A program made the position numbers and the translations under genes. The notes beneath the pieces were generated by a model. It made no database searches and was not told the DNA's origin. It saw only the letters and a list, made by a program, of their open reading frames with translations. From Chloroflexi bacterium RBG_13_51_18 (GTDB taxonomy: Bacteria > Chloroflexota > Dehalococcoidia > Dehalococcoidales > RBG-16-60-22), in assembly GCA_001796495.1 (NCBI GenBank), contig MGMR01000020.1:1-5728 (forward strand): a stretch of DNA of 5,728 nucleotides. The letters are read 5' to 3'. Numbering within the stretch: position 1 is the first letter of the stretch; every line of letters starts with the position of its first letter. Below are positions 4,347 through 5,728 of this stretch, in pieces.

Positions 4347-5728
4347 TTAGTATCTGACGGCGGAACATCGGCAGGTAAGACAGCGCCTGGCTTCATCCAC
4401 GCAGGTCTTCTTATCTTTAAAGCCGAGGTTGATTTCTTTAAAGGTGCTCTTACGCTTGGCAGCCGGAGCTACTTCAGCGGTAAACCTCGGTTCCTTCTTG
4501 TATTCCCTCAAGTGGAACTGGAAGGCCGGTTCTTCAACGTCCGCCAGGATAGGTTCCGGAGGCGCGGGCGGGAGTTCAACCTTACGCAGGTAGCAGTCGA
4601 TAGCCACGGCGGCTTTCTTGCCGTCGGCCATGGCTTCGATCATCGTGCCCTGACCGCGGGCGACATCGCCGCCGGCGAAAATTCCGGCTACATTGGTCGC
4701 CATGCTGCGGGCTTCTGTCCCGATAGTCCCTCTCTTGGTGGCTTTAACTTTGCTGTCCTTCATGAAGGAGAGGTCGACTCTCTGGCCGATAGCGGTAATA
4801 ACCATGTCGGCATCGATTTTCTTGGTCTCTTTTTCATTGTAGACCGGGGCGAAGGCGCCAACCTTGTTGTAGCAGGACACGCACCGCTTAAGCTCCATGC
4901 CCTTGACCTTGCCGCCGCTGGTGATAATCGCTTTGGGCCCCCAGCTCATGTCGACCTTGATGCCTTCCTCGATGGCCTGCTCGATTTCTTCAACCTGGGC
5001 GGGCATTTCATCGTGGCTGCACTCAAGGCAGGTTACCAGGACGCTGCCGGCGCCGAGGCGTAGGGCGGAGGTGGCGACATCAATGGCAACGCTGCCGCCG
5101 CCAACGACGACGACCTTCTTGCCTACGGTCGGTTTCTTACCCATGTTGACGTCTTTCAAGAACGATAAAGCCTGGAGAACACCGCTGGCGTCCTCACCGG
5201 CAATATTAAGCTTGGCGCTGTTCTGCGAGCCTGCGGCTACGAAAACGGCGCTGTAGCCTTTCTTCAAGAGGTCTTCAGGGTTCTTCACGGCGCTGCCGGT
5301 CTTGATTTCAACGCCCATCTTCTTAATGGTGTTGATTTCCCACTCCACGACCTTCCTGGGAAGGCGGTGTTCGGGAACGCCGAGGGCCATCATGCCGCCG
5401 GCTACGGAAGCCGCCTCGAATACGGTAACGGCATAGCCTTTCTTAATCAGGAAGTAGGCGGCGGTAAGGCCGGCGGGGCCGGAACCTACCACGGCTACCT
5501 TCTCTTTCTTGGTGATGGGCAATTTCTCCGGCAGGCACTGCTTCTTCAGATAGTCCGGCAGGCCGTCTGCCATGACGGTATCCGCGATATAGCGTTTGAT
5601 GTTGTTAATGGCAATCGGGTCATCCAGCTTGCCGCGGTTGCATTCTACCTCGCAGGGATGCGGGCAAACGCGCCCGAGAACGCCGGGGAACGGGGTATAC
5701 TGCTTGAGATAGCGGTAAGCCTCGTCCA
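4347..5728 (-). CDS. GltD-like FAD/NAD(P)-dependent Fe-S oxidoreductase, 5' end cut by window
   Basis: 459 residues are visible and the reading frame stays open to the right edge, so the true start lies outside; the ATG at 5573 is internal. The fold is that of the glutamate synthase small subunit/NfnB/PreT group, which passes electrons between NAD(P)H, FAD and Fe-S clusters. Visible residues (counted from the edge): CPHPCEVEC at 21-29, an N-terminal Fe-S cysteine cluster; FAD-binding GSGPAG at 81-86; NAD(P)-binding GGGSVAID at 209-216; GIFAGGD at 348-354, the second FAD contact. A C-terminal extension carries C442-x6-C449-x2-C452-x-C454 in the context ARRCLTCRC, which may bind another cluster. 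CVSC at 282-285 adds two more cysteines. No glutamate synthase large subunit is in view, so the gene may serve another partner, such as a ferredoxin or a dehydrogenase complex. An intrinsic terminator follows the stop codon. Confidence 0.92.
   Translation of the reverse strand, partial: DEAYRYLKQYTPFPGVLGRVCPHPCEVECNRGKLDDPIAINNIKRYIADTVMADGLPDYLKKQCLPEKLPITKKEKVAVVGSGPAGLTAAYFLIKKGYAVTVFEAASVAGGMMALGVPEHRLPRKVVEWEINTIKKMGVEIKTGSAVKNPEDLLKKGYSAVFVAAGSQNSAKLNIAGEDASGVLQALSFLKDVNMGKKPTVGKKVVVVGGGSVAIDVATSALRLGAGSVLVTCLECSHDEMPAQVEEIEQAIEEGIKVDMSWGPKAIITSGGKVKGMELKRCVSCYNKVGAFAPVYNEKETKKIDADMVITAIGQRVDLSFMKDSKVKATKRGTIGTEARSMATNVAGIFAGGDVARGQGTMIEAMADGKKAAVAIDCYLRKVELPPAPPEPILADVEEPAFQFHLREYKKEPRFTAEVAPAAKRKSTFKEINLGFKDKKTCVDEARRCLTCRCSAVRY

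Noticed and set aside
4296..5063. 255-residue plus-strand reading frame
   Set aside because: It is antisense to the GltD-like gene, whose motifs are unmistakable. It has no ribosome binding site and no recognisable domain.
1..5728. Defence island, prophage or integrated element
   Set aside because: There is no integrase, transposase, phage or toxin-antitoxin gene. The tRNAs show no attachment-site duplication that I could find within the window.

Overview
The window looks like an ordinary chromosomal segment of an anaerobic bacterium. The tRNAs, Shine-Dalgarno sites (AAGGAGG type) and intrinsic terminators are all bacterial. The gene set suggests an uncultured anaerobe, possibly Dehalococcoidia (Chloroflexota): a butyrate/acetate-type CoA-transferase, a GltD-like Fe-S flavoprotein, a membrane-anchored HtrA-like protease, and a small palindromic repeat beginning TGTCATTGCGAG. 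That lineage is an inference with low to moderate confidence, because no taxonomic marker is present.

Layout. Bases 1-1369 are read on the minus strand. In order of transcription they hold a promoter, tRNA-Leu(CAG), tRNA-Arg(GCG), tRNA-Val(TAC), a 152-residue cupin, and the first 179 residues of an exported serine beta-lactamase-like hydrolase that runs off the left edge. No terminator is visible between the tRNAs and the cupin, so the tRNAs and both proteins may share one transcript. A second promoter faces the other way and drives a 428-residue HtrA-like protease (1453-2739, plus). This protease has an N-terminal anchor, three 25-residue coiled-coil repeats, a trypsin-like domain and a shortened PDZ-like domain.

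A strong hairpin at 2760-2782 has T-runs on both sides and separates the protease from a convergent CoA-transferase gene (2808-4133, minus). Upstream of the CoA-transferase lie an excellent ribosome binding site, a 101-bp inverted-repeat element (MITE/REP-like, 4162-4262) and an intrinsic terminator (4270-4319). The terminator closes the next minus-strand gene, a GltD-like FAD/NAD(P) oxidoreductase with N- and C-terminal cysteine clusters. It fills the rest of the window and is cut by the right edge.

How the genes relate. The CoA-transferase and the flavoprotein are plausible parts of anaerobic acyl-CoA and electron metabolism, but the terminator between them argues for separate transcripts. 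The protease belongs to envelope quality control. I see no evidence for a new multi-gene defence or mobile system. The most noteworthy points are the unusual tRNA-Arg anticodon, the possible tRNA-mRNA operon, the protease architecture, and the palindromic element placed just upstream of the CoA-transferase.
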